DNA of 64,000 nt from an uncultured Mycoplasmatota bacterium (GCA_900545005.1 UQXO01000006.1:13623-77622), one strand, 5' to 3'; shown: positions 7,768 through 15,675, numbered from the stretch's first letter. Notes: generated from the letters alone by a model not told the origin. Numbers and translations: made by a program.

Positions 7768-8727
7768 ATGATAAAATTTGAAAAACCGGATTATAAAATT
7801 GCAGAATATGTTGAAAATACTCACTATGGAAGATTTGAATTAGATCCACTTGAAAGAGGATTTGGCACTACTATTGGTAATGCTTTAAGAAGAGTTATGT
7901 TATCAAGTCTTCCTGGTTGTGCATTAACATCAGTAAAAATTGATGGAGTAATGCATGAATTTCAAAAGATTGATGGCGTTGTTGAAGATGTAACTACTAT
8001 TATTTTAAATTTAAAGAGCGTTGTTTTGATTAGTCATTCTACTAAAGAGGAAGGCTTAGGACAAAAAGTGCTACGTTTAAGTGCAAACGAAGAAGGTCCT
8101 GTTACTGCTGGAATGATTGCTAAAGACGCTGAAATAGAAGTAGTAAATCCTGACTTAGTTATTTGTAATTTAGTTAAGGGCGGTAAAATTGACATGGAAA
8201 TGACTGTTGGTACTGGTCGTGGTTATGTTGATGCTAAGGCTAATGAAAAGTTACTAGGTGAGAAAAAATTAGGTGTTATTGCTATTGATAGCTTATATTC
8301 ACCTATTGAAAGAGTAAGCTATGATGTAGAACCTACTCGTGTTGGTCAAAATGAAAATTTTGATAAACTTATTATGAATGTTTATACGAATGGTTCTATA
8401 ACTCCAGAAGAAGCTATGGCTTTATCAGCTAAGATTTTAATTGAACATTTTAATATTATTGCTGATTTAAATAATATTGCTGATATGGCAGGAATTATGG
8501 CTGAAAAGAAAGTTGATACAATCACTAAGACATTAGAAACTCCTATTGAAGAAATTGAATTCTCAGTTCGTGCTTACAATTGCTTAAAGAGAGCTGGCGT
8601 AAATACTGTTCAAGATTTAATTAATAAGAAAGAAGTAGAAGTTACTAAGATTAGAAACTTAGGTAAGAAATCTCTAAAAGAGGTTATTGATAAAGTTAAA
8701 GAAATGGGTCTTAGCTTTAAAGACTAA
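7768..8727 (+). CDS. rpoA: RNA polymerase alpha subunit
   Basis: Alpha nucleates RNA polymerase assembly and contacts UP elements and activators. The N-terminal dimerisation domain is clear (HYGRFELDPLERGFGTTIGN, LRRVMLSSLPG) and the C-terminal domain carries the two helix-hairpin-helix repeats (VRAYNCLKRAGVNTVQDLIN, KIRNLGKKSLKEVIDKV). With start ATG 7768 the protein is 319 residues, the usual length; an upstream in-frame start at 7690 lies inside rpsK and is not supported. The ribosome binding site is moderate (AAGAAAGGAAA). It is followed by L17, ending the alpha operon. Confidence 0.97.
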   Translation: MIKFEKPDYKIAEYVENTHYGRFELDPLERGFGTTIGNALRRVMLSSLPGCALTSVKIDGVMHEFQKIDGVVEDVTTIILNLKSVVLISHSTKEEGLGQKVLRLSANEEGPVTAGMIAKDAEIEVVNPDLVICNLVKGGKIDMEMTVGTGRGYVDAKANEKLLGEKKLGVIAIDSLYSPIERVSYDVEPTRVGQNENFDKLIMNVYTNGSITPEEAMALSAKILIEHFNIIADLNNIADMAGIMAEKKVDTITKTLETPIEEIEFSVRAYNCLKRAGVNTVQDLINKKEVEVTKIRNLGKKSLKEVIDKVKEMGLSFKD

Positions 8728-8742
8728 TAATTAGGAGGGAAT

Positions 8743-9087
8743 ATGACAAAGTATAGAAAATTAAACAGAGAATCTCGTATTCGTAGAAGTATTCTTGCTG
8801 GTTTAACTAAGGATGTTATTAACAATGGTTATGTGGTAACAACTGAAGCTAGAGCTAAAGAAGCTAGAAAATTTGTTGATCGTATGATTACTTATGGAAA
8901 AGATGGTTCTTTAGTAGCAAGAAGAAAAGCACTTGCTTTCTTACATAATGATAAAGATGTAGTTAGTAAAGTATTTAATGAACTAGCACCTAAATACCAA
9001 GATCGTAATGGTGGATATACTAGAATTATTAAATTAAAAGAAAGAGTTGGAGACGATGCTCTAACTGTAAAATTAGAACTTGTATAA
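8743..9087 (+). CDS. rplQ: 50S ribosomal protein L17
   Basis: L17 sits near the exit tunnel of the large subunit. The 114 residues include the typical N-terminus KYRKLNRESRIRRSILAGLT, the TTEARAKEARKFVDRMIT helix, and the end RVGDDALTVKLELV. TTAGGAGGG precedes ATG 8743. It is the last gene of the ribosomal cluster: its stop codon lies inside the hairpin of an intrinsic terminator. Confidence 0.97.
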   Translation: MTKYRKLNRESRIRRSILAGLTKDVINNGYVVTTEARAKEARKFVDRMITYGKDGSLVARRKALAFLHNDKDVVSKVFNELAPKYQDRNGGYTRIIKLKERVGDDALTVKLELV

Positions 9088-9099
9088 GGTTCTTTTTTT
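9075..9099 (+). terminator. Intrinsic terminator of the ribosomal operon
   Basis: The sequence AGAACTTGTATAAGGTTCT forms a short stem (AGAAC with GTTCT, plus a wobble pair) followed by a run of seven T. The stop of rplQ is within the loop side. Confidence 0.8.
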
Positions 9100-9100
9100 A

Positions 9101-9129
9101 TTGCATAAAGTCATCTTTTATGATATAGT
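9101..9129 (+). promoter_or_regulatory. Sigma-A type promoter for the 9163 gene
   Basis: TTGCAT (-35) and TATAGT (-10) are separated by exactly 17 bases. It starts directly after the ribosomal operon terminator. Confidence 0.75.
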
Positions 9130-9162
9130 TTATTTATAGTAATAATAGAGGGATTGATATTT

Positions 9163-10002
9163 ATGAATAAACAAATTATTTTAAATCAATGTGATAAAAT
9201 TAAAGATATTGTAAAAGATGCTACTCAAAATGAAGAGGAAGCTAGAAGTAATGCCGAAAAATTCAAAGAAATTAAAGAGTCTAATACAGAATTACTAAGT
9301 ATTTTAAATTTAGCTAAGGATATTTACTGGGAATTAGAAAGAACTTTAAGAATTATTGAAATTGATAAAGAATACGATAATACTTCTGATGAGTTAGAAA
9401 ATCTTAAGATTAGAGTTAAAGATTTAATAAGTGATTTAGAGGGAAAAGTAGAGAACTTAAAGAGTTATGATTCTGTTAAAGAAACGGTAGAATTCTATAA
9501 AGAAGCTATTAAAGATGCTAATGAATTTATTGATGGAGATGCTATTAGACCTGTAGAAAAGGTAGAGGAAGAAGCTAATTCGACTGATAATCTTGATTTT
9601 AGTTTTGATAAAGATGAAGAAGTAGATACACCATTTAGTTTTGATGATGATATATTTAATATTGATGATGAAGTAAAACCTTTGGAAAGTAATAGAGAAG
9701 AAGATAATTCTAAGAAGGAAGAAACATCTAGTAATAATGATGATTTAAATACATTTGATTTTTCTTCTATGTATGGTTTTGATTCTAAAGATGAGGAACA
9801 TGAGGATAAGCAAAAAGTAGTGGCTGTTACTGATTTTAGTGATAATGTAGTTTCTACTGATGGAAAAGAAGAATCTAAAGAAGATATAAAAGAAAGTTCT
9901 TCATTAGAAGATAAATCAAGTTCTGATAATGATGATGCTTCTTTGGATGAATTAAATGATTTGTTCAATTACTTAAATAGTGATAATAGTTTTAATGAAT
10001 AG
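9163..10002 (+). CDS. Acidic coiled-coil protein of unknown function
   Basis: I do not recognise the family. The 279-residue protein has an alpha-helical, probably coiled-coil N-terminal half (residues 1-130, rich in Lys, Glu and Leu) and an extremely acidic, Ser/Asp-rich, probably disordered C-terminal half with repeated FSFD-like patches, ending LDELNDLFNYL. There is no signal peptide or membrane segment, so it is probably cytoplasmic. ATG 9163 is chosen over the TTG at 9154 because AGAGGGA lies ten bases upstream of the ATG. It has its own promoter and is followed 12 bases later by a small gene in the same transcript. A scaffold or cell-cycle role is only a guess. Confidence 0.8.
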   Translation: MNKQIILNQCDKIKDIVKDATQNEEEARSNAEKFKEIKESNTELLSILNLAKDIYWELERTLRIIEIDKEYDNTSDELENLKIRVKDLISDLEGKVENLKSYDSVKETVEFYKEAIKDANEFIDGDAIRPVEKVEEEANSTDNLDFSFDKDEEVDTPFSFDDDIFNIDDEVKPLESNREEDNSKKEETSSNNDDLNTFDFSSMYGFDSKDEEHEDKQKVVAVTDFSDNVVSTDGKEESKEDIKESSSLEDKSSSDNDDASLDELNDLFNYLNSDNSFNE

Positions 10003-10014
10003 AAGAGGTATTTT

Positions 10015-10260
10015 ATGGGCTTGAAGACAAATACAATTATTACTTTAGAAAATAATGAGAAATATGTAGTTTTAAACGAGACTATGTATGGTGGTAGTAA
10101 GTATTTCCTTGTGATGGGGATTGATGACAAATTAGAAGTAGTTCCTAATAAAGTAAAGATAATAGAAGAAATTTTAGATGGTACTGATGTTTATGTTGAT
10201 ACAGTAACTGATTCTAATTTGATTGTAATATTAACAAGATTATTGAAGGCTCAAATGTAG
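10015..10260 (+). CDS. Small protein resembling DUF1292 proteins
   Basis: An 81-residue protein with a short beta-rich sequence: TIITLENNEKYVVLNETMYG, then SKYFLVMGIDDKLEVVPNKV. The pattern of an entity reporting and reading a value (ENNEKYVVLNE..KYFLVMGID) resembles the DUF1292/YrzB-like group of Firmicutes, but this is a weak match made by eye. No membrane segment or signal is present. GAAGAGG precedes ATG 10015 and it is cotranscribed with the acidic protein upstream. Its last codons form the left arm of the terminator. Confidence 0.75.
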   Translation: MGLKTNTIITLENNEKYVVLNETMYGGSKYFLVMGIDDKLEVVPNKVKIIEEILDGTDVYVDTVTDSNLIVILTRLLKAQM

Positions 10261-10272
10261 TCTTCTTTTTTT
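10245..10272 (+). terminator. Intrinsic terminator after the 10015 gene
   Basis: GAAGGCT (10245-10251) pairs with AGTCTTC (10259-10265), one G-T wobble, followed by seven T. The stop codon TAG lies in the hairpin. Confidence 0.82.
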
Positions 10273-10279
10273 AAATATA

Positions 10280-10301
10280 AAAAAATAGTCCGAAGACTAT
10301 T
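10280..10301 (-). terminator. Intrinsic terminator of tmRNA
   Basis: On the minus strand, AATAGTC-TTCG-GACTATT is a seven-base stem with a UUCG tetraloop followed by a T run. It lies just after the 3' CCA of tmRNA and faces the terminator of the 10015 gene. Confidence 0.85.
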
Positions 10302-10312
10302 AATTTTATTAA

Positions 10313-10680
10313 TGGTGGAGCAGAGGAGAATTGAACTCCTGTCCAAATACTTAAATATTAAGTTTCTACAAGTTTAGCTAAGAATTAGTTTTCGTTATTA
10401 AACTGGCTTTAGCTTACCCATTTAATAACAAGTTTAGATTTGATTCGTTAAATTATCCTAAACATATAATTTAATATAATCTACTAATATAAAATCTAAT
10501 CTAAATCATAGATAAATCTAGAGAAGATTGCTCCAAGCTTATCTTAAGCAAATGAAGGAGCAAAGTTGAAACCGAAGTTTCTTTCTGTTTTGTCATTTAA
10601 TTTTTTTAAGATTTTTAAGTCTTCTTGCGACTACTTGCCACTTAACACTTAACAATATTTGTCGAAACCATTACTGCCCC
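10313..10680 (-). ncRNA. ssrA: tmRNA (transfer-messenger RNA)
   Basis: The minus strand begins GGGGCAGTAATGGTTTCGAC and ends GGAGTTCAATTCTCCTCTGC followed by TCCACCA, the conserved tRNA-like ends; the seven-base acceptor stem GGGGCAG pairs with CTGCTCC (one G-U). Total length is 368 bases. tmRNA rescues stalled ribosomes with SmpB and adds a degradation tag. The mRNA-like part has a frame reading NDKTERNFGFNFAPSFA then TAA (about 10593-10543 on the plus strand); the exact resume codon is uncertain. The tag ends PSFA rather than the common LAA, reminiscent of the mollicute tags that end in FA. It has its own promoter and terminator. Confidence 0.95.
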
Positions 10681-10689
10681 GTGGTATTA

Positions 10690-10718
10690 ATTATAACATA
10701 TAAGATACTAATTGACAA
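10690..10718 (-). promoter_or_regulatory. tmRNA promoter
   Basis: On the minus strand TTGTCA (10718-10713) and TATAAT (10695-10690) are 17 bases apart, with the -10 box ten bases before the mature 5' end. The -35 box overlaps the -35 of the divergent promoter on the plus strand. Confidence 0.88.
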
Positions 10719-10740
10719 GAATTGGTTTTTATGTTAATAT
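10712..10740 (+). promoter_or_regulatory. Promoter of the Tat-signal protein operon
   Basis: A consensus TTGACA at 10712-10717 and TAATAT at 10735-10740 with 17-base spacing. Its -35 overlaps the tmRNA -35 on the other strand by five bases, so the two promoters cannot easily be bound at once. Confidence 0.82.
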
Positions 10741-10798
10741 ATGGGCGAAAAACAACTCGAGATGTACTTGAATAAAGAAGTTGATTGGGGGAATCAAT

Positions 10799-11749
10799 AT
10801 GAAAAATGAAAAATTAAAAGTGGAAAATATTGGTGATATTAAGTTATCAAGAAGACAAGTTATGCAGTTAGGGGCTTTAGGATTAATTTCTTTAGTAACC
10901 GGAAATGGTGAAATTAAAGCAGAAGCTGCTAATAACTCGGAAGTTTTATATCAGTCATTTGTTAATGCTTTTGCTGATAATATTACGGGTTCTAGTGAAA
11001 ATAATTATGGTTTAACTGTTAAATTTAATAATTTAGAACAATTCTTAATAGCTGACTCTAAGGGCAATCCTTTCATTTATAATTATTATAAAAATTGCGT
11101 TGCTAAAAAGACTAGAGGTAATTGGTCAAAATTTTACGCTGATGCATCTCAAAAACAATTATTAGATCAATGCGAGGCTTATTTACACCATTTATCCGTT
11201 CATCCAAATGATGAGGCTGTTGCTAAGAATTTCTTGAATTATGTGAAAGCTAACATTTTAGAGAAAAAGAATCCAGTTCCATCAGTTGATAGTAAGACAG
11301 GTGAGGCTTTTACAGCAATGTATGCTGATTTTGATGCTTACTATTTTAAGAATGTTCCAGTTTTTGAAACGATTTGTGAAATGGTTCAAGTTGCTTGGGA
11401 AAAGATTCCAGCTATAAGCAAAATTCGTCAAAGTACTAAGCCTGAAGATATGGATGATACTCAATTATATAACTGTGCACAAGTAATTATTGATAAGTGT
11501 GCTGGGCGTACTGATACAAGTGATAGAAATGGTCATCCAAGACATTCTGGGATTACTAAAGGAAATTTTCAAACTGATGAATTAATTAATCTTAATTATT
11601 ATGCACCTAATAAAGATATACAAACAATGGTTACAAGAAATTTAATTACGGTACTTAATGAAGATGGAAGTCGTGCATTTAGTGATGGTGAGATTCGTGA
11701 TGTTTTAGGGTTAAACACTAATGGCATTTCACTTGCATTAAAACGTTAA
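10799..11749 (+). CDS. Exported protein with twin-arginine-like signal, unknown function
   Basis: The 316-residue protein begins with a basic region and the motif LSRRQVMQLG, followed by a hydrophobic stretch (ALGLISLVTG) and an AEAAN possible cleavage site near residue 42. This looks like a Tat signal (S-R-R-x-hydrophobic), which would export a folded protein; I cannot see whether the organism has TatA/TatC. The mature part is mixed alpha/beta with many Asn, Asp and Lys and no motif I recognise. ATG 10799 is preceded by TTGGGGGAA; the TTG at 10781 lacks a site. It is followed 15 bases later by the large Cys-rich surface protein, so both are probably exported together. Confidence 0.8.
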   Translation: MKNEKLKVENIGDIKLSRRQVMQLGALGLISLVTGNGEIKAEAANNSEVLYQSFVNAFADNITGSSENNYGLTVKFNNLEQFLIADSKGNPFIYNYYKNCVAKKTRGNWSKFYADASQKQLLDQCEAYLHHLSVHPNDEAVAKNFLNYVKANILEKKNPVPSVDSKTGEAFTAMYADFDAYYFKNVPVFETICEMVQVAWEKIPAISKIRQSTKPEDMDDTQLYNCAQVIIDKCAGRTDTSDRNGHPRHSGITKGNFQTDELINLNYYAPNKDIQTMVTRNLITVLNEDGSRAFSDGEIRDVLGLNTNGISLALKR

Positions 11750-11763
11750 AGGGGGAAAATATT

Positions 11764-13992
11764 ATGTATGAAGATACTAAATATCAAGTTAAAATAAATT
11801 GGAAAAACATATTATTTATTGTTGGTATAATAGCACTAACTGTTATTGTTATGATGCTTATTATGCCAAAAACAAATAAAGAAGCTTCTAATAAACAAGC
11901 ATTTACTACTAATTTAAATATTATGAAGGAAGCAGCTAAAAGTTATTATACTTCAGGTGGCAATATGCCAGAAAATATTGGGGAGTCATCAACAATAAAT
12001 CTTGAAAGCATGATTAGTAAAAAATTAGTTTCTGATTTTGTTGATAAGAATAATAAATCTTGTAACAAGACTAATTCTTATGCACAAATTACAAAAACCG
12101 GTTCTAGTGAATATGTTTTAAAGACTCAACTTGCTTGTGATACTTCTAGTGATTATGTGCTTGAAACTATCACTACTACTACTAAAAATAATAATATAGC
12201 TTCTGACAGTGGTGATGATAAAACAACTACTGATGATAATAACAATAATGTAAATAACGATGAAGATGATGAGGAAGATAAATTAAAACCTGGTGAAACT
12301 GTTGATAAAGATGGAAATATTATTAAAACAGTAAAAGAATATGAATTTAAAAAACCAGTGTATAGTTCTAAAAACACTTACCGTTGTGAAGATGGTTATA
12401 AATTAGATTCATCTAATAATAAGTGCTATAAAGAAGTGACTGGAGAAACTATTCCTGCTACTCCTGTATATTTCGAAGATAAGACTGAAACTACTGATGC
12501 TAAGAAAAATACAAAAGATGGCTATGATGAAAAAACAGAACCTACTAAGACAGTTGATAAGACTGAAACTAAATGTCCAGAAGGATATACTGAAAATAAT
12601 GGTACTTGCATTAAGTATGTAGAAGCTACCGTTACTCCTGGTACTACTACATACACTTGTGATGAGAAAAATGGTTACAAATTAAATACAGCAACTAATA
12701 AATGTGAAAGAACAATTACAGTAGCTCCTACTAAAAAAGAAACTACTGCTACAGTTGCTACTTGTAAATATACTGGAGATAATTTAAATAGTTATAATAA
12801 TACTTGTTCTTATAGTTCTAATCAAAGTAATAATCAATCTTGTAGTTGTCCTAGTGGTTCAACAAGAAATTGGTTTGGAATGTGTGTTAAAACAGAGACT
12901 GTGACAAATTGTTCATGTCCATCTGGTTACACAGAAAACTCTGCTGGTAGATGTGTTAAGACTGAAAATAATCAAACATGCTCATGTCCATCTGGTTATA
13001 CAGAAAACTCTGCCGGTAGATGTGTAAGTCAAGGTAGCAAAACTCCGGCTTTATGGGATAATGGTAAAGATGCTGGTAAATTTAGTTATGATAAATCAGG
13101 ATATACTAGCACGGGTAAAATAACTTGTACTGCTTCTAGTGTTGGTGGTAGACCAATGTATACGTGCGTAAGTTCTAATGCTCGCTGTACGACTGGTACT
13201 TATGATGGTAATGGCTATTGTGTGTCTGGTGGTAATAATTATACTAATAAAGTATGTAGTGGTGGAAGTTCTAATTCTTATACTAACAAAGTATGTAGCA
13301 ATCAAAATAAAACAACTTATGTAGATGAAGTATGTACAGGAACTAATACAGCTACTTGTGATAAGGGTGGAACATTATCTTATGATAAGACAACTTGTAC
13401 ATATAATGCTACTTTAGAAACTAAGAGTAATATCGAATATACTTGTGATACTGCTAATGGTTATAATTTAGATAAAACTACTAATACTTGTGTTAAGAAA
13501 GAAATAGTTGAGCCAACAAAGAATACTACTGATACTCAATATACTTGTCCTACAGGGTATACTAAAGATGGTACTACATGTTATATTACTACTGAAAAAG
13601 TAACTAAAACTACTTATAAATATACTTGTCCAGAAGGCTTTACAGCTAATGGAACTGGAGAAACTATGACTTGTACAAGACATATTGATTCTAGTGAAGA
13701 ATATTATTGTGAAGATAAGGATGCTGTTTTAGATAAAGAAACTAAAAAGTGTACTAAAACTATTAAGGGTGGTATCAAAGGATATGAGTGTCCTAACTCT
13801 GTAGACTATGTTTATGATGGTAATACACATACGTGTGTTAAGAAAACACTCGATTGTAAAGATGCCATTGTTGATACAGTTGAGAATGTTACCTATAAGT
13901 ATACTTGGAGTACTAAAGAATCTTTAGATGGCTGGACTAGAACTGGTAATGAACGTGAAAAGACTGTTCAATCCGATGCGTTAGTAAAATAA
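11764..13992 (+). CDS. Large Cys-rich surface protein with pilin-like N-terminal region
   Basis: 742 residues. A single membrane segment (about 14-36, ILFIVGIIALTVIVMMLIMP) is followed by a region resembling pseudopilin or minor-pilin globular parts (NIMKEAAKSYYTSG, then LESMISKKLVSDF, about 50-120). A Thr/Asp/Asn-rich linker (140-170) leads to about 550 residues of Cys-rich modules of the type C-x-x-G-Y-x(6-9)-C-x-K. Two modules at 12913-13026 are near-identical (CPSGYTENSAGRC). This suggests an anchored, disulfide- or Cys-cluster-stabilised stalk on the cell surface; adhesion is a guess. GGGGGAAAA precedes ATG 11764. A strong terminator follows directly. Confidence 0.82.
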   Translation: MYEDTKYQVKINWKNILFIVGIIALTVIVMMLIMPKTNKEASNKQAFTTNLNIMKEAAKSYYTSGGNMPENIGESSTINLESMISKKLVSDFVDKNNKSCNKTNSYAQITKTGSSEYVLKTQLACDTSSDYVLETITTTTKNNNIASDSGDDKTTTDDNNNNVNNDEDDEEDKLKPGETVDKDGNIIKTVKEYEFKKPVYSSKNTYRCEDGYKLDSSNNKCYKEVTGETIPATPVYFEDKTETTDAKKNTKDGYDEKTEPTKTVDKTETKCPEGYTENNGTCIKYVEATVTPGTTTYTCDEKNGYKLNTATNKCERTITVAPTKKETTATVATCKYTGDNLNSYNNTCSYSSNQSNNQSCSCPSGSTRNWFGMCVKTETVTNCSCPSGYTENSAGRCVKTENNQTCSCPSGYTENSAGRCVSQGSKTPALWDNGKDAGKFSYDKSGYTSTGKITCTASSVGGRPMYTCVSSNARCTTGTYDGNGYCVSGGNNYTNKVCSGGSSNSYTNKVCSNQNKTTYVDEVCTGTNTATCDKGGTLSYDKTTCTYNATLETKSNIEYTCDTANGYNLDKTTNTCVKKEIVEPTKNTTDTQYTCPTGYTKDGTTCYITTEKVTKTTYKYTCPEGFTANGTGETMTCTRHIDSSEEYYCEDKDAVLDKETKKCTKTIKGGIKGYECPNSVDYVYDGNTHTCVKKTLDCKDAIVDTVENVTYKYTWSTKESLDGWTRTGNEREKTVQSDALVK
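12913..13026 (+). repeat. Tandem 69-bp coding repeat
   Basis: Two copies of a 69-base unit starting TCATGTCCATCTGGTTA are nearly identical at the DNA level (three or so silent changes in the shared core), encoding CPSGYTENSAGRCVKTE-type modules. High DNA identity points to recent duplication and possible length variation. Confidence 0.8.
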
Positions 13993-13995
13993 ATT

Positions 13996-14025
13996 AAAAA
14001 AAGTTCATTTTGAACTTTTTTTAAT
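13996..14025. terminator. Bidirectional terminator between convergent genes
   Basis: AAAAAAGTTCA and TGAACTTTTTTT pair around a three-base loop, with A and T runs on both sides, so it can stop transcription from either direction. It overlaps the last codons of the minus-strand gene. Confidence 0.88.
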
Positions 14026-14466
14026 TTGGCTATTTAATAAATCCATTGCATTGTCTAAGCTATTATCATAGTAAGGAAAATAGAAAGTGCCAGCATTTAT
14101 AATTTTCATAATATATCTTATATTTACTTTTTTTAGGAAGAAGAACTTTTCAGTGTATTCTTCTTTTTTTATGTATTCGACTTCCTTATAGCTTATTGCC
14201 CTTGTTTTATTAAGAGAAGTATAATAAAATTCATCTTTGAAAAATTCAAAAGAACCTTTGGTTATCTCAGCTTTAGGTTTTATTATATATATCCAAACTA
14301 GTATTAAAATAGCAACAGCAATGCAAGCAGGAATGTATAAGTAAATAAAGAATATATATCTATACAAAACGATTACAGTAAGTATATATAATAAGATAAA
14401 AAGTGGTATTAATAGCTTAAAAAAATGTTTGTTTCGATATCTAAATTCATATTTGTTTTTATTCAT
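14005..14466 (-). CDS. Small two-TM membrane protein, unknown function
   Basis: 153 residues with a basic N-terminus, two hydrophobic segments (about residues 16-37 and 39-63) close together in a hairpin, and a cytoplasmic C-terminal domain of about 90 residues with alternating hydrophobic residues (EFYYTSLNKTRAISYKEVEYIKKEEY). The layout resembles YcxB-like or bacterial PH-domain membrane proteins, but no motif proves it. AGGTGT lies upstream of the ATG on the minus strand. It is convergent with the Cys-rich surface protein and monocistronic. Confidence 0.75.
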   Translation of the reverse strand: MNKNKYEFRYRNKHFFKLLIPLFILLYILTVIVLYRYIFFIYLYIPACIAVAILILVWIYIIKPKAEITKGSFEFFKDEFYYTSLNKTRAISYKEVEYIKKEEYTEKFFFLKKVNIRYIMKIINAGTFYFPYYDNSLDNAMDLLNSQIKKSSK

Positions 14467-14547
14467 ATTTACACCTATATCCTAAGTTGATTTTATAATA
14501 TTATTGGTAAAATTACAATGGCATTTTACAATATTTTGTTTTTTCTA

Positions 14548-14576
14548 TTGCATAAAAAAAAACTTTAAATTATAAT
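14548..14576 (+). promoter_or_regulatory. Promoter for small ORF and HPt-receiver gene
   Basis: TTGCAT and TATAAT separated by 17 bases, the spacer starting with a run of nine A. Confidence 0.85.
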
Positions 14577-14612
14577 TGAAGTGAGGATAGAATAACGGGG
14601 TTGATTGATTAA

Positions 14613-14753
14613 GTGAAAAAAATGTATGAAGAAATTTATATTTACAATAATAATAATAAAATAGGAATTGCTAAAGTTTATATGACAATGGAAGAACTTA
14701 GTGATTATAGAATTTATTTTGAAGTAAATAATTTGAAAATAGTAAAGGACTGA
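14613..14753 (+). CDS. Small hypothetical protein (46 codons)
   Basis: A short frame upstream of the HPt-receiver gene encodes MYEEIYIYNNNNKIGIAKVY and continues to LKIVKD before TGA. It can start at GTG 14613 or ATG 14622; an AACGGGG stretch upstream fits the GTG slightly better. The downstream gene starts four bases after the stop, with its ribosome binding site inside this frame, so coupling is likely. I recognise no family. It lies behind a strong promoter, which supports expression, but its short length leaves doubt that it is a real gene. Confidence 0.5.
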   Translation: MKKMYEEIYIYNNNNKIGIAKVYMTMEELSDYRIYFEVNNLKIVKD

Positions 14754-14757
14754 TATT

Positions 14758-15561
14758 ATGGATATTAATTTTTTAAAACAAAATGGGGTAGATACTGATA
14801 AAGCTTTAGAGCTATTTGGGGATATGGATACTTATAATGAAACTTTTCAGGATTACTTAGATGGAATTGATGAAAAGTTAATTAATTTAAAGAATAGTAA
14901 AGACCAAGAAAACTGGCAAAATTATGGAATTTTTGCCCATTCTATAAAAAGTGATGCTAGATATCTAGGATTCACAAAAGAAGCTGAAATTTTTTTACAA
15001 CATGAAATGGCTGGCAAGGGTGAAAATCAACATTTTATCGAAAAAGAATATGATAATTTGTTAAAAACCGTTGATCATATGACTTCGATTGTTAAAAGGT
15101 ATTTAAATGGAGAAAAAGCTTTATCAAGAATGCCTGAACCGGAAATAAAACCTCAATCTACTATACAAGAAATAAATAAAGAAAAGGTTGTTTTAATAGC
15201 AGATGATTCTAAGATTGTTGATAATTTTGCTTTAAAAGTATTAGATGGCAAATATAAAGGATTGATTGCTATCGATGGTAAAGCAGCGATAGATATTATT
15301 AGTAGTAATAAATATGATATTTTGGCTTTGCTTTTAGATTTAAATATGCCAAATGTTGGAGGGTTTGAGGTTTTAGATTATTTAAAGAATAGTAATCACT
15401 ATAATAAGATTCCGGTTTCTATTATTACAGGAGAGGATTCTAAAGATATGATTAATAAAGCTTTTACTTATAATATTGTTGATATGTTAGTTAAACCTTT
15501 TAGTAAAAGTGATTTCTTAAAAGTGTTAGACAAGACAATAAATTTGACTAATAGTAAATAA
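14758..15561 (+). CDS. HPt plus receiver phosphorelay protein
   Basis: 267 residues in two domains. The N-terminal 115 residues form a histidine phosphotransfer domain with the phospho-acceptor His61 in FAHSIKSDARYLG. Residues 142-262 form a receiver domain: acidic pair Asp149/Asp150 (LIADDSK), phospho-acceptor Asp194 (LLLDLNMP), and Lys246 (LVKPFSK). There is no output domain, so it probably passes phosphate within a relay or controls a partner by binding. No histidine kinase is adjacent; the nearest is the pair at 46-48 kb. ATG 14758 has AAAGGA upstream. It shares a transcript with the small ORF before it and is followed by a strong terminator. Confidence 0.88.
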   Translation: MDINFLKQNGVDTDKALELFGDMDTYNETFQDYLDGIDEKLINLKNSKDQENWQNYGIFAHSIKSDARYLGFTKEAEIFLQHEMAGKGENQHFIEKEYDNLLKTVDHMTSIVKRYLNGEKALSRMPEPEIKPQSTIQEINKEKVVLIADDSKIVDNFALKVLDGKYKGLIAIDGKAAIDIISSNKYDILALLLDLNMPNVGGFEVLDYLKNSNHYNKIPVSIITGEDSKDMINKAFTYNIVDMLVKPFSKSDFLKVLDKTINLTNSK

Positions 15562-15598
15562 AATTGAAAAAGTTTAAGTTTTTTTCAATTTTTTTTCA
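15561..15598 (+). terminator. Terminator after the HPt-receiver gene
   Basis: AAATTGAAAAA pairs with TTTTTTTCAATTT around GTTTAAG, followed by a further T run. Confidence 0.82.
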
Positions 15599-15613
15599 TT
15601 TTTTGAAAAAAAA

Positions 15614-15660
15614 TTGCAACCTTTGTCTAATATATATATATGAGGGGATAATTTTTTCCT
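15614..15660 (+). promoter_or_regulatory. recA upstream promoter with (TA)n -10 region
   Basis: TTGCAA (-35) is 17 bases before TATATG inside AA(TA)5TG; directly downstream GAGGGG and CCTC can form a small hairpin. The same 14-base AA(TA)5TG plus purine-GGG block, with the same spacing, occurs at 63869-63902 before the last gene of the window. Confidence 0.6.
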
Positions 15661-15675
15661 CAATAAACTTGTTGT

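Noticed and set aside
9495..9968. 157-codon minus-strand frame inside the acidic protein gene
   Set aside because: Ser/Leu-rich mirror of Asp/Glu/Lys codons on the plus strand; no ribosome binding site or promoter.
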